Source: Thermoguttaceae bacterium
GTDB taxonomy: Bacteria > Planctomycetota > Planctomycetia > Pirellulales > Thermoguttaceae
Length of the DNA: 55,345 bases
Direction: 5' to 3'
Assembly: GCA_017939795.1 (NCBI GenBank)
Contig: JAGBAA010000096.1
Location: forward strand, 1 to 55,345
How positions within the stretch are numbered: position 1 is the stretch's first letter; each line of letters begins with the position of its first letter. This document shows, in pieces, positions 44,239-53,843 of the stretch. The notes beneath the pieces were generated by a model. It had not been told where the DNA came from. It ran no database searches and saw only the letters and a list, made by a program, of their open reading frames with translations. A program made the translations under genes and the position numbers.

Positions 44239-45072
44239 TCATGAAAACAGGTCATCGTCCCGGAATGGATGAAAATTCGTTTTGCGGTTCTTCGGCAGGA
44301 TCTTCAGGATCGCTTCCGCAAGCTGAAGGTCTGTTTTGCTCGTGATCTTGATATTCAGGGACGACGCCTCGACCACGTGGACTGGATGGCCCGCCTGTTC
44401 AAAAAGCATCGCATCGTCCGTGGTTTGAGCCGACCGTTCGCGCGGTCTGTCTGCGTAGACCTGCTCAAACCAGTCCCGGCGAAAGACTTGAGGTGTCTGT
44501 GCCCGCCAAATATGAGAACGGTCCAGGGAATGCTCGATGATCCCGTCGGAAGGGGCGGAGTCGATTTCCGGATCGGAGAAAATGGCATCCAGAGACGTTC
44601 CGGGATGTTTTGCTCGGGAACCGGTCCCGGCACTTTCGCGGACTTTTTTGATCGAATCCGCCAGCGGGACGGCAAGGATGGCGGCACCGGTCTGTTCGGC
44701 TGCCTGGAAGACACTGTCGATCCAGCTCTCCATGAGACAGGGTCTGGCGGCATCGTGAACGCAGATGAGATCACAGGAAGGATCGATCGCGCAGATCGCA
44801 TTTTCGATCGAATCTGCCCGTTCTTTTCCGCCCCGAACGACGGTGATGCCGTGGATCGCGATCTCTGCACGGAATCGGGTCTGGACCTCTTCAAAGTCTT
44901 CGGGAGAGACGACCAGGATCACTTGGGCGACATCTTTTCGATCCAGGAAATACTGCGCCGTCTGCATCCAGACCGTCCGGCCGTTAAGCGGCGCGAAAGG
45001 TTTTTTGTAGCGAATGTCTCCAAATCGGCTGCTCTTCCCAGCAGCTGGAAGAATGACGCAAAAACGGGCCAT
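44239..45072 (-). CDS. ispD: 2-C-methyl-D-erythritol 4-phosphate cytidylyltransferase
   Basis: 277-residue cytidylyltransferase of the MEP isoprenoid pathway, which joins CTP to methylerythritol phosphate. The signature LPAAGKSSRFG, KPFAPLNGRTV, the RGGKERADSIENA region, VHDAARP, RAQTPQVF and DDAMLFEQ are all conserved. Slightly longer than E. coli IspD (236) because of a hydrophilic segment (AGTGSRAKHPGTSLDAIFS) in the middle. ATG with AGGAG about 6 bases upstream. It is followed on the same strand by the HEAT gene after 114 bp. Confidence 0.94.
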   Translation of the reverse strand: MARFCVILPAAGKSSRFGDIRYKKPFAPLNGRTVWMQTAQYFLDRKDVAQVILVVSPEDFEEVQTRFRAEIAIHGITVVRGGKERADSIENAICAIDPSCDLICVHDAARPCLMESWIDSVFQAAEQTGAAILAVPLADSIKKVRESAGTGSRAKHPGTSLDAIFSDPEIDSAPSDGIIEHSLDRSHIWRAQTPQVFRRDWFEQVYADRPRERSAQTTDDAMLFEQAGHPVHVVEASSLNIKITSKTDLQLAEAILKILPKNRKTNFHPFRDDDLFS

Positions 45073-45150
45073 AGTGCACTCCTGAACGACCTATTCGGTA
45101 AATTTGAAAGTAAATCCGGATTTTTTTGTGAAATTTTCCGGTGCGGGTAC

Positions 45151-45179
45151 TTTTCATTATTCGTCATTTTTATTAAAAT
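45151..45179 (+). promoter_or_regulatory. Promoter of the MqnA/MqnD-family gene
   Basis: TTTTCA (45151-45156) and TAAAAT (45174-45179) with a 17-bp spacer. Confidence 0.5.
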
Positions 45180-45279
45180 AGAGTCAGGAGTTTTTTTGAG
45201 TAAATTTATTCCGCAGAACTGGTGAAATTTTGCCTTTTTGTCTGCCTGGAATAATCGTTAAATTCAAGAAAGGAAGACC

Positions 45280-46161
45280 ATGACTGCAAATCAGGAATCG
45301 TTTCTGGTGAAGGTCGCGCACAGTCCGGATCCGGATGATGCCTTCATGTTTTACGCACTTGCGAAAAACTGTCTTGAGACAGGAAAGTATGAATTCACGC
45401 ATAAGCTGGTCGATATCGAAACGCTGAACCAGCTTGCCTCGACCGGATACTATGAACTGACGGCATTGAGTCTGCATGCGTATGCGCATCTGCATGAAAC
45501 GTATATGCTGTGTCCGTGCGGTGCGAGCATGGGGGATAATTACGGACCGATGATCGTCGCGAAGGAAAATTTCACCCGGGATGAGCTGAAAAAGAAGACG
45601 ATCGCGGTTCCCGGTACGCTCACGACGGCGTTTCTGGCGGCTGGAATGTACATGGATGGTCCGTTCGATTACGTCGTGGTTCCTTTTGACCAGATCCTTG
45701 ACTGTGTGGAAGCCGGTAAAGTTCTGGAAGGAGAAAATGCCGGACGTGAAGTCGCTGCCGGTCTGATCATTCATGAAGGACAGCTGACGTACATGAACCA
45801 GGGACTCAAGCTGATCGTCGACACTGGAGTCTGGTGGATGGAAAAGACCGGGTATCCGCTTCCGCTGGGTGCGAACGGGATCCGGAAGGATATGGGGATG
45901 GAAAATATCCGGGAGATCAACCGGCTTCTGAAAGCAAGTATTCAGTACGGTCTCGATCATCGCCAGCCGGCCATTGAGTATGCCCTTCAGTACGGACGCG
46001 GTCTGGATCTGGCACTGGCGGACAAATTCGTCGGAATGTACGTCAACGACTGGACGCTCGATTTTGGTCCTCGCGGTCGGGAAGCGGTTCGCCTTTTGCT
46101 GGAGAAGGGGTTCCATGCCGGTTTGATCCCGAAACTCGTGGAACCGGAATTTGTTGAGTGA
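45280..46161 (+). CDS. MqnA/MqnD-family protein (futalosine menaquinone pathway or related)
   Basis: 293-residue protein of the MqnA/MqnD substrate-binding-protein fold. The N-terminal HSPDPDDAFMFYAL corresponds to the SPCPNDTF-like motif of MqnD, which cleaves cyclic dehypoxanthinyl futalosine to 1,4-dihydroxy-6-naphthoate. The rest shows the two-lobed SBP pattern (KKKTIAVPGTLTTAFLAAG). No other mqn gene is in the window, so MqnD, MqnA or a paralogue cannot be separated with certainty; MqnD is slightly favoured by the N terminus. AAGGAAG lies before the ATG. A parS site follows its stop. Confidence 0.8.
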   Translation: MTANQESFLVKVAHSPDPDDAFMFYALAKNCLETGKYEFTHKLVDIETLNQLASTGYYELTALSLHAYAHLHETYMLCPCGASMGDNYGPMIVAKENFTRDELKKKTIAVPGTLTTAFLAAGMYMDGPFDYVVVPFDQILDCVEAGKVLEGENAGREVAAGLIIHEGQLTYMNQGLKLIVDTGVWWMEKTGYPLPLGANGIRKDMGMENIREINRLLKASIQYGLDHRQPAIEYALQYGRGLDLALADKFVGMYVNDWTLDFGPRGREAVRLLLEKGFHAGLIPKLVEPEFVE

Positions 46162-46188
46162 GCTTTGGGGATTCACGAGCCTGGAACA

Positions 46189-46202
46189 GTTTCACGTGAA
46201 AC
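46189..46202. promoter_or_regulatory. parS site, core perfect
   Basis: GTTTCACGTGAAAC core matches parS fully; only the two outermost bases differ (A...G in place of T...A). Confidence 0.9.
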
Positions 46203-46227
46203 GAAATTTTAGAGAGAATTTAAAAAA

Positions 46228-46241
46228 GTTTCGCGTGAAAC
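46228..46241. promoter_or_regulatory. parS-like site at the DUF1015 promoter
   Basis: GTTTCGCGTGAAAC differs from the parS core at one base. It ends 2 bases before a TTGACT (46244-46249) that is a plausible -35 box for the DUF1015 gene (possible -10 AAAATA at 46266-46271). Confidence 0.75.
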
Positions 46242-46346
46242 CCTTGACTTTTTTTTTATTTGATTCAAAATAAAGCGAAAGGAGTGGAGCGTTTCCAAAC
46301 CATTTGCTTTTTTGATTTTACTTCTCAATCCTAATGGAGATTTCCT

Positions 46347-47663
46347 ATGCCAAACATTCAGCCCATTAACGGTATCCGCTACAATCTTGGACAGGTCGGT
46401 GCTCTTTCAGACGTCATTGCGCCTCCATATGATGTCATCAGCCCGGAATTTCAGGACGAACTGTACGCCAAGCATCCGAACAACTGCGTACGTCTTATTC
46501 TGAATAAAACGAATCCTACGGATGACGAGCAGGACAACCGCTACACCCGTGCCCGCAAGACCATGAAAAAATGGCTTGATGAAGGCGTTCTTTTCACCGA
46601 GGCGGATCCTGCGATCTACGTGTACTATCAGGTCTTCGAATACGCCGGCCAGACCTACACGCGCAAAGGTTTCATGGCGGGTCTTGAAGTCCAGCCTTTC
46701 GGTCAGGGATGCGTTTTCCCGCATGAACAGACGCACGCGGCGGCAAAAGCGGACCGTCTGATGCTCACGACGGTCACGAAAGCTCAGCTCAGCCAGATCT
46801 TTGGTCTCTATCCGGATCCTGAAACGGAAGTGCTGGGAGTGCTTGAGAAGGCGATCGAAGGCAAAACGCCGCTGGAAGCCGTGGACCATCTCGGCGTCAT
46901 TCATCGCATGTGGGTCGTGACGGATCCGGCCGTCATTGCCGCCGTTCAGGACAAGATCGGCAAGAAACCGCTCTTTATCGCTGACGGACATCACCGCTAC
47001 GAAACTTCCTGCAATTACCTCGCGCAGATGAAGCAGCAGGGAATTTCCAAAGACCATCCGGCTCACTACGTCCTCACGATGTTCGTGGCGATGGAAGATG
47101 AAGGTCTTGCCGTTCTGCCGACGCATCGTCTCTTCAGCGGCGTGGAAGCTCTGGATTCGGACCAGCTTATCGCCAAACTCGGTGAATGTTTCACGTGCAA
47201 AAAGGCTGGAAATGGTCCGGATCTTGCCGAAACGGTCTGGGAAGACATCGAAACGCTGGATTCCCAGGACAACATTGCGCTCTATACCGCGAAGGATGAC
47301 ACCTGGACCATCGCGACCATTACGGACGCCGGCCGCGCGAAGATGGCTGAAGCCGGTGTGGCGGCAGATCATTCGGAAGACTGGCGCGATCTCGGAGTCA
47401 GCATTCTCCATAAACTCGTGATGGATACGCTTCTCGAGATGCCGAATGCTCCGAAACCGACGTATGTTCACCTGGTTTCTGAGGTCGTGGAAGATCTCAA
47501 AGCGGAACCCGGCAAATATCAGCTGGCTGCGCTCGTGATGCCGGCGACGGTCGAGAACATCAAAACGCTTTGTCTGGAAGGCGAACGTATGCCGCAGAAG
47601 AGCACGTACTTCTATCCGAAGCTCCTTTCCGGTCTCGTGTTCCGTTCGGTCGAAGGAAACTAG
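46347..47663 (+). CDS. DUF1015-family protein
   Basis: 438 residues, soluble, no signal peptide. The family signature is clear: ALSDVIAPPYDVISPEF near the N terminus, VFPHEQTHAAAKADRL (about 130-145) and PLFIADGHHRYETS (about 208-221). DUF1015 proteins belong to the ParB/sulfiredoxin-related superfamily, and some members (SerK, SbnI) phosphorylate free serine. Whether this one is a kinase cannot be read from the sequence. GGAG lies 7 bases upstream of the ATG. It is followed 16 bp later by parA and probably cotranscribed with parAB; the parS-like site lies at its promoter. Confidence 0.88.
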   Translation: MPNIQPINGIRYNLGQVGALSDVIAPPYDVISPEFQDELYAKHPNNCVRLILNKTNPTDDEQDNRYTRARKTMKKWLDEGVLFTEADPAIYVYYQVFEYAGQTYTRKGFMAGLEVQPFGQGCVFPHEQTHAAAKADRLMLTTVTKAQLSQIFGLYPDPETEVLGVLEKAIEGKTPLEAVDHLGVIHRMWVVTDPAVIAAVQDKIGKKPLFIADGHHRYETSCNYLAQMKQQGISKDHPAHYVLTMFVAMEDEGLAVLPTHRLFSGVEALDSDQLIAKLGECFTCKKAGNGPDLAETVWEDIETLDSQDNIALYTAKDDTWTIATITDAGRAKMAEAGVAADHSEDWRDLGVSILHKLVMDTLLEMPNAPKPTYVHLVSEVVEDLKAEPGKYQLAALVMPATVENIKTLCLEGERMPQKSTYFYPKLLSGLVFRSVEGN

Positions 47664-47679
47664 GCAGGAGTGACTGCTC

Positions 47680-48400
<721 letters not shown>

Positions 48401-48414
<14 letters not shown>

Positions 48415-49717
48415 AAAATTGGGGCGGGGAATTACGGATCTTTTGGAGCAGAAACGGCAGCAGGAAGAGGAAGAGAAGCGCCGTTTGGAGCAGGAAGCCG
48501 AGCGTATGAAAACGACCGTTTCTTCTGCAGACGGCAATGCGGAAATTCGGGAACCGCAGCGTTTCGGTGAGGGAAAGGCGGAATCATCTGCCGACAGTAT
48601 GGAGTCCGCAGACGATGACCAGCCGTTCCAGTATTCCAGACCGGGGATCTTTTCGGATGTTTCGGATGCCGCGTTTGAAACGGAAGAGATCGCTGTTTCG
48701 GGAAATGAAAAGAATGGAACGTTCCTGGAGGAGGGGAAACCAGCTGTTTTTGACCTGAAGGCGTCCGATGGTCCGGCACCGAAAACGCTCATGGATTTTG
48801 TGCCGGAAGAGGAGCGGGATGCGATTCCCGGAAAGCCGCAATCCGCTCCGGTCTCTCCAGCATCCGGAAATGCCGAGTCGGCCGCTGAAAGTGCTGCCGT
48901 TGATAGGATCTACAATATTTCGGTTTCTCTGGTCGATTCCAACCCCTGGCAGCCTCGAGAGATCTTTCAGGCCAAAGAAATTGCGGAATTGGCGGAAAGC
49001 ATCCGGATCCATGGTCTTCTTCAGCCGATCGTCGTTCGTGAGGTGAAGAACCGCTACCAGCTCATTGCCGGCGAACGGCGTTTTCGTGCCGCAATGAAAC
49101 TGAATTGGACTCAGGTCCCGGTGACGATCGTAGACGCGACTGATCGTGAAATGGCGGAACTTGCTCTGATCGAGAACATTCAGCGCAAGGACCTCAATCC
49201 GATCGAAAAGGCCGTTTCGTTCCAGAAATATCTGGAAGAAAACCACTGCACGCAGGAGGAACTTGCCCGCCGTCTGCAGATCGACCGTTCCACGATCTCG
49301 AACCTGGTCCGGCTTCTGTCGCTTCCGGAAGAGATCCAGCAGATGGTGACGGAGGAAAAGCTGACGCAGGGGCACGCGCGTTCGCTTCTTTCCCTGACGA
49401 CGACCCAGGATCAGACGGCAATGGCTCACCGGATCGCGGATGAAAAGCTTTCGGTACGTCAGACGGAACAGATCGTTTCCGACTGGAAAGCGAAACCGAT
49501 CGCGGAACGCCGTCAGGAGTCGATCGCCCGGGTTCCAGCTCCGGCAGGCAAAGAAAAGAAAGAAAAAAGCGCATACATTCTGGATCTGGAACGTCAGCTT
49601 CAGGATGCGCTGGATCTGAAGGTCAAGATCACCGCAAATTCTGCGGGAAAGGGGAAATTGGAGATCTTCTTCAATACCAATGAGGACTTTTCCAGCCTGA
49701 TGGACTATTTCCGTTAA
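48401..49717 (+). CDS. parB: ParB/Spo0J chromosome-partitioning protein with long N-terminal extension
   Basis: 438-residue CTP-dependent DNA clamp that binds parS. The CTP/ParB domain starts only near residue 168 (SLVDSNPWQPREIF), with the box motif GERRFRAA and the ENIQRKDLNPIEKA motif. The helix-turn-helix (EELARRLQIDRSTISNLVRLL) binds parS, and a C-terminal dimer domain closes the protein (EKSAYILDLERQLQDALDLKVKI). The first 165 residues include the LGRGITDLL motif at 7-15 that ParA recognises in chromosomal ParBs, followed by an acidic, low-complexity, poorly conserved stretch, which is unusually long (most ParBs have about 30 residues). Matches to parS are present in the same window. 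Confidence 0.95.
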
Positions 49718-49766
49718 TTTTTAAGCCGGGTGTTTCACGGGAAATATCCGGCATTGTTTTAAAATC

Positions 49767-50753
49767 ATGAACAAACTGCTGAAACGTTTTGGTCTGGATG
49801 CTTTCATCCTTTTACTTTTTCTTTCGATCCTGGCCGCCTGGCTTTATCCGGGTCCCGGAGTGGACGAGAGCCTTTTTTCGCTTTCCAGTCTGGCGAAATA
49901 CGGTGTTTCGGCCGTTTTCTTCTTTTATGGTGTTCGGCTGAACTGGAAGAAGATCTGCGAGGGACTGTCCAATTACCGTCTGCATCTGGTCGTGCATTTT
50001 TCGACGTTCGTAATTTTTCCGCTGATCCTGCTGCCGCTGACGTATTGGTTTACCCAGGGAGCAGATGAAAGCCGCCGCTGGCTATGGTACGGGATCTTTT
50101 TTCTTGGAACATTGCCGTCGACAGTTTCTTCTTCTGTCGTGATGGTCAACATTGCACGCGGAAATGTGCCGGCTGCGATTTTTGATGCAGGGATATCGAG
50201 TCTCCTCGGCGTGTTTCTTACGCCGCTTTGGATGCAGATTTTTATTGACCAGACGACGGGAGGTCAGGCTCTCGGCAGCGTGATCCTGGATCTGGTCCTT
50301 CTGGTCATCGTTCCGGTGATTTTGGGGATCTGTCTTCATGGGGTGCTGGGAGCTTTCTCGGAGCGGTACGACAAAATACTTCGGCGTTTCGATCAGAGTG
50401 TGATCCTTACGATCGTCTACACTTCGTTCTGTCATTCCTTCGCGAATCACATGTTCGACGGTATGTCTTTCCGGACGCTCCTCTTTTTGTCGGCGGGAAT
50501 GGTCGTTCTCTTTTTCATGGTATACTTTTTGATTGCCGTGATCTGCCGTCTCCTTCATTTTGATCGCGAGGACCGGATCACGACACTGTTTTGCGGGTCG
50601 AAGAAATCTTTGGCGCATGGCGCCGCGATGTCGAAAGTCATTCTGGCAGATCCGCAGCTGGCGGGAGTTCTTCTTTTGCCGACGATGCTTTACCATGCAT
50701 ACCAGCTGATCATCGTAAGTATCATTGCCCAGCGTTTTGCGAAAGAAAAATGA
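49767..50753 (+). CDS. Bile acid:sodium symporter family (BASS/SBF-like) transporter, YfeH type
   Basis: 328-residue membrane protein with about 10 hydrophobic helices. The fold-typical features are present: YGVRLNWKKI near the end of helix 2, FLGTLPSTVSSSVVMVNIARGN in the discontinuous helix 4, and CGSKKSLAHGAAMSKVIL for the second crossing helix. BASS proteins move bile acids or other organic anions with sodium; the YfeH branch has no assigned substrate. No strong ribosome binding site was seen. It has a degenerate parS 20 bp upstream (49731) and another 2 bases after its stop. Confidence 0.87.
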   Translation: MNKLLKRFGLDAFILLLFLSILAAWLYPGPGVDESLFSLSSLAKYGVSAVFFFYGVRLNWKKICEGLSNYRLHLVVHFSTFVIFPLILLPLTYWFTQGADESRRWLWYGIFFLGTLPSTVSSSVVMVNIARGNVPAAIFDAGISSLLGVFLTPLWMQIFIDQTTGGQALGSVILDLVLLVIVPVILGICLHGVLGAFSERYDKILRRFDQSVILTIVYTSFCHSFANHMFDGMSFRTLLFLSAGMVVLFFMVYFLIAVICRLLHFDREDRITTLFCGSKKSLAHGAAMSKVILADPQLAGVLLLPTMLYHAYQLIIVSIIAQRFAKEK

Positions 50754-50754
50754 C

Positions 50755-50770
50755 CGTTCCACGTGAAACA
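50755..50770. promoter_or_regulatory. parS-like site after the BASS gene
   Basis: CGTTCCACGTGAAACA differs from parS at two positions; one half-site is perfect. A further degenerate match (TGTTTCACGGGAAATA, two mismatches) is at 49731-49746. Confidence 0.65.
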
Positions 50771-50774
50771 AAAA

Positions 50775-50806
50775 AAGGAAGCCGTTTTGCTTCCTTTTCT
50801 TTTTTC
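50775..50806. terminator. Terminator after the BASS gene
   Basis: AAGGAAGC (50775-50782) pairs with GCTTCCTT (50789-50796) around CGTTTT and is followed by a T-rich tract. The A run before the stem may also serve the convergent mrp gene. Confidence 0.88.
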
Positions 50807-50927
50807 TTGTTTTATGTGTAGACGTATGGCAGAAGAAAGCCGCCCGACAATATTTCCTGTGGTTTATTTCCACTGCGGGTGGTCTCTGTTTCTTGTGAGG
50901 CCCGGTCTCTTCTGCCTTCTCGAAAAT

Positions 50928-51770
50928 CTACGCTTCCCGGGCCGGGAGGTCCATCCAGCTTTTCAGCAGGTCCGTGCTGAAGAAACTGTCGGTAACGGTT
51001 TCGATCTTTCCGGTGTCGCAGGCGCGGGCGATCTGCGGTTTGATCGGCAGCTGAGCCAGGACCTGGAGATTGTTTTGTGCCGCGTAGTCAGAAAGTCGGC
51101 TCTCTCCGTAAATGTGGATCTTTTTGCCGCAGTCTTCACATTCGACCCAGCTCATGTTTTCGACGATCCCGAGAACGGGAACTTTCATCATTTCCGCCAT
51201 TTTCAGAGCTTTGCCGACGATCATGGAGACGAGTTCCTGTGGTGAGGTCACCACGACGATCCCGTCGACGGGGAGGGACTGAAAGACCGTCAGAGCAACG
51301 TCTCCAGTTCCCGGCGGCATGTCCACGAACATGAAATCGACATCGTCCCAAATGACGTTCGACCAGAACTGCTTCACGACTCCCGCGATGATCGGACCGC
51401 GCCAGAGGACGGGATCCGAAGGATTTTCAAGAAGGTGGTTGACGGAGATGAGTTTGATCCCGCCGGCGGAAAGTTCCGGGAAGATCCCCTGATCGCATCC
51501 CTGGGCGTGACGTTCTGCTCCAAACATTTTCGGAATCGACGGGCCGGTAATATCGGCATCCAGAACCGCAGTTTTCCAACCTTCGCGCTGGGCCTGGCTG
51601 GCGAGAAGTCCCGTGACGAGAGATTTTCCAACACCGCCTTTTCCACTGACCACTGCAATGACTTTTTTTACGCGGCTAAGTTCGTTCAGTGCCTCTTTTT
51701 CCGGAGCCTGCTGTCTGCTGGCGCAGTCTTTGGAACAGGAACTGCATTGGTGATTACATGATTCAGACAT
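50928..51770 (-). CDS. mrp: Mrp/NBP35-type iron-sulfur carrier ATPase
   Basis: 280-residue P-loop NTPase of the ApbC/Mrp/NBP35 family, which binds and delivers Fe-S clusters to target proteins. The deviant Walker A is VVSGKGGVGKS (residues 41-51). The N-terminal cysteine cluster C5, C9, C12, C16 and the CxxC motif (WVECEDCGKK) are present; the N-terminal Cys motif resembles the NBP35-like group. FVDMPPGTGD is the Walker-type motif with the catalytic Asp. AAAGGA is 7 bases before the ATG. It is the downstream neighbour of rpe on the minus strand, at a distance of 187 bp. Confidence 0.93.
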   Translation of the reverse strand: MSESCNHQCSSCSKDCASRQQAPEKEALNELSRVKKVIAVVSGKGGVGKSLVTGLLASQAQREGWKTAVLDADITGPSIPKMFGAERHAQGCDQGIFPELSAGGIKLISVNHLLENPSDPVLWRGPIIAGVVKQFWSNVIWDDVDFMFVDMPPGTGDVALTVFQSLPVDGIVVVTSPQELVSMIVGKALKMAEMMKVPVLGIVENMSWVECEDCGKKIHIYGESRLSDYAAQNNLQVLAQLPIKPQIARACDTGKIETVTDSFFSTDLLKSWMDLPAREA

Positions 51771-51957
51771 GATATTTCCTTTCTTTAATTAAATATTCGA
51801 ATAGTTTGATTGGCGGACCACCATCGGCTCCTAATGACCATGCGAGCCGGTCGAGGGCCATAGATTTCTATTTTTTCATGATTCGTTTGGGATCTGGACT
51901 CTCTGACTGAAGGTTCAGATTCATGGCGGCGAACCGCTCATTGTACATGCGGAGAGT

Positions 51958-52743
51958 TCAGAAGGCTTGAAGCTCCCGATTCAGTTTTCCGAACTGTTCA
52001 TCGATCGAGCTGCCGCAAAAGACGGCCGTTCCCATGACCAGGCCGGAAGCCCCGCTGTCCCGGCAGTCTGCGAGGGTCGTTTCATTGACGCCGCCGTCGA
52101 CACTCAAAAGCATGTCGGGAGAGGAATGTGTACGTACCCATTTTAATTTTTCTTTTGCACATGGGTCGAATTTTTGTCCTCCGAAGCCCGGCATGACGCT
52201 CATGATCAGCACATTGTCGCAGAGCGGGAGATACGGTTCCAGGAGCTCTGCATCGGTCGGCGGGATGATCGAGAGACCGCAGGCACAGCCCAGGGAATGG
52301 AGTTTTTCCAGGGCTGTTTCCGTACGTGATCTTAGACCTGAAAGCTGGTCAGCATCCGTACGGAGACAGCCTCTTCGGGCAAAATTTCTTCCGGGAGATT
52401 CCAGGTCTGCCATCGCTTCCAGATGGAACGTGATCCCGTCTGCTCCGGCTTTCCGGAATGCTTCGAAATAAGATTCCGGAGCAGAAAGCATCAGATGGAC
52501 ATCCAGAACCAGATCCGTAGTTCGGCGGACCGCTTCAACGACGGGGATGCCGAAACTGAGATTCGGAACAAAGTGACCGTCCATGATGTCCAGGTGCAGT
52601 CCTTCGACACCTGCGCGTTCCAGCTCTCGGATATCCCGTTCCAGATTGGCAAAATCACATGCCAGAAGCGAGGGAAGGATCACACGTTTTCCCCCTTTGC
52701 CGAGCGACTGGTAGCGAGTCATGGAAGAGCAGCGTTCAGTCAT
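51958..52743 (-). CDS. rpe: Ribulose-phosphate 3-epimerase
   Basis: 261-residue TIM-barrel metal enzyme that interconverts ribulose-5-phosphate and xylulose-5-phosphate. LDIMDGHFVPNLSFG carries the first catalytic Asp and the metal His/Asp, and SVDGGVNETT the second. MSVMPGFGGQKF is conserved. It is about 35 residues longer than E. coli Rpe (225), mostly in an insertion after ITFHLEA. The start at 52743 is set by GGAGG 7 bases upstream; an in-frame ATG at 52779 lies before this site. A TATAAT on the minus strand around 52788-52793 is a likely -10 box. Confidence 0.93.
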   Translation of the reverse strand: MTERCSSMTRYQSLGKGGKRVILPSLLACDFANLERDIRELERAGVEGLHLDIMDGHFVPNLSFGIPVVEAVRRTTDLVLDVHLMLSAPESYFEAFRKAGADGITFHLEAMADLESPGRNFARRGCLRTDADQLSGLRSRTETALEKLHSLGCACGLSIIPPTDAELLEPYLPLCDNVLIMSVMPGFGGQKFDPCAKEKLKWVRTHSSPDMLLSVDGGVNETTLADCRDSGASGLVMGTAVFCGSSIDEQFGKLNRELQAF

Positions 52744-52988
52744 GAAATTTCCTCCAAGGTTAAAGTTGACGGATAACATTTTTATTATAGCACATTCTGA
52801 GCGGAATAAAAGTGAAAAAAGAAATATTTTGCAGATCTTTTAAAAAATGAGAGGGATTTTGTTTGGGGTGGATGGGTTGTGTTGGGAAAATGGGATATTT
52901 GGGAGGTTTTGGTTGGTTGTTTTGTTCGGAAATTGAAGAGAATTTATAAAAAAAATGAAAAAATTTTTGAAAAAATCAGTTTCGGCAC

Positions 52989-53016
52989 TTGACGGAATAA
53001 AAAAGCTGGATAATAA
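52989..53016 (+). promoter_or_regulatory. Promoter of the EF-hand lipoprotein gene
   Basis: TTGACG (52989-52994) and TAATAA (53011-53016), 16-bp spacer. The remaining part of the 407-bp gap (52744-53150) is AT-rich with no other gene; the leader to 53151 is about 130 nt. Confidence 0.6.
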
Positions 53017-53150
53017 TAGAAGGATAGTTGGATTTAGTATTCAATGTGCAGTGACCTGGAATGCGTCAATGGAAAAGAGCCGCCAACTGCTCGAAATCAT
53101 TTGCGGTCCGGTATGCTGTGTTTTATGACAATTATTTAGGGGAAACAATA

Positions 53151-53753
53151 ATGAAAAAGATCACGATGATTTTCTGCGGTCTCGTACTGCTGGTTTCTGT
53201 TGGATGCGGTCCAAGCAAACCGCCGGCGGTCATTGCGCCTTCGTTCGATCCCGCTGCGATCGCTGCGAAATCCATGGAACTTTACGACAAGAACGGCGAC
53301 AAGAAGCTGGATGCCGAAGAACTGAAAGCCACGCCGGCGATCGCGTTCTCTGCCAAGACGATCGACACGGACGGTGACGGAGCCATCAGCGAAGCGGAAA
53401 TCTCGGCACGTATTCAGGGGTGGATCGACATGAAGGTCGCACTGACCTGCCCGATCGTGAAGTTTGTCGACAAGTCCGGCAAAACTCCGAAAGACGTCCG
53501 CGGGAAGAGTGCTGTTCTGACTCCGGACCCCGTTATGGGCGGTATTCTCAAGACTTCCGATCCGGCACAGATCGACGACAACGGTCAGTGCAATCCCAGC
53601 ACGCCGGGGAACCAGGACAATCTTGGCGGCATGGCTTACGGTTTCTACAGTGTTGAAATCCAGGGAAGCAAGTACAAGAATCTTGGCGTTGAGATCTACG
53701 ACGGCGCGAAAGAAACGGACATGGACTCCTTCGTCATTACGGTGAAGAAATAG
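53151..53753 (+). CDS. EF-hand lipoprotein
   Basis: 200-residue lipoprotein. The signal peptide ends in the lipobox VSVGC, so lipidation at C19 is predicted. Two canonical EF-hand loops follow: DKNGDKKLDAEE (46-57) and DTDGDGAISEAE (72-83), which bind calcium. The C-terminal 110 residues hold conserved-looking beta segments (DPVMGGILKTSDPAQ, GGMAYGFYSVEIQGSKY) and two Cys residues that could form a disulfide. The start at 53151 has TAGGGGAA upstream. EF-hand lipoproteins are common in planctomycetes. Partner unknown. Confidence 0.87.
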   Translation: MKKITMIFCGLVLLVSVGCGPSKPPAVIAPSFDPAAIAAKSMELYDKNGDKKLDAEELKATPAIAFSAKTIDTDGDGAISEAEISARIQGWIDMKVALTCPIVKFVDKSGKTPKDVRGKSAVLTPDPVMGGILKTSDPAQIDDNGQCNPSTPGNQDNLGGMAYGFYSVEIQGSKYKNLGVEIYDGAKETDMDSFVITVKK

Positions 53754-53775
53754 TCATTGCTTGAAATTTCGAAAA

Positions 53776-53808
53776 AGGGTACGTGCTTTGGTGCGTACTC
53801 TTTTTTTT
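53776..53808 (+). terminator. Terminator of the EF-hand lipoprotein gene
   Basis: AGGGTACG (53776-53783) pairs with CGTACTCT (53794-53801, one G-U pair) and runs into eight T's. Confidence 0.88.
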
Positions 53809-53816
53809 CATAAAAT
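53788..53816 (+). promoter_or_regulatory. Promoter of the flippase gene, overlapping the upstream terminator
   Basis: TTGGTG (53788-53793) and TAAAAT (53811-53816), spacer 17 bp, within the terminator hairpin and T tract of the previous gene. The expected start site coincides with the ATG at 53823. Confidence 0.5.
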
Positions 53817-53843
53817 GGAAACATGGAGGCCGAGGACGGCCGG

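Noticed and set aside
51868..51948. Possible 26-codon minus-strand ORF between rpe and mrp
   Set aside because: It has no ribosome binding site and no recognisable peptide; chance is likely. The 187-bp gap otherwise holds only a weak 6-bp stem.
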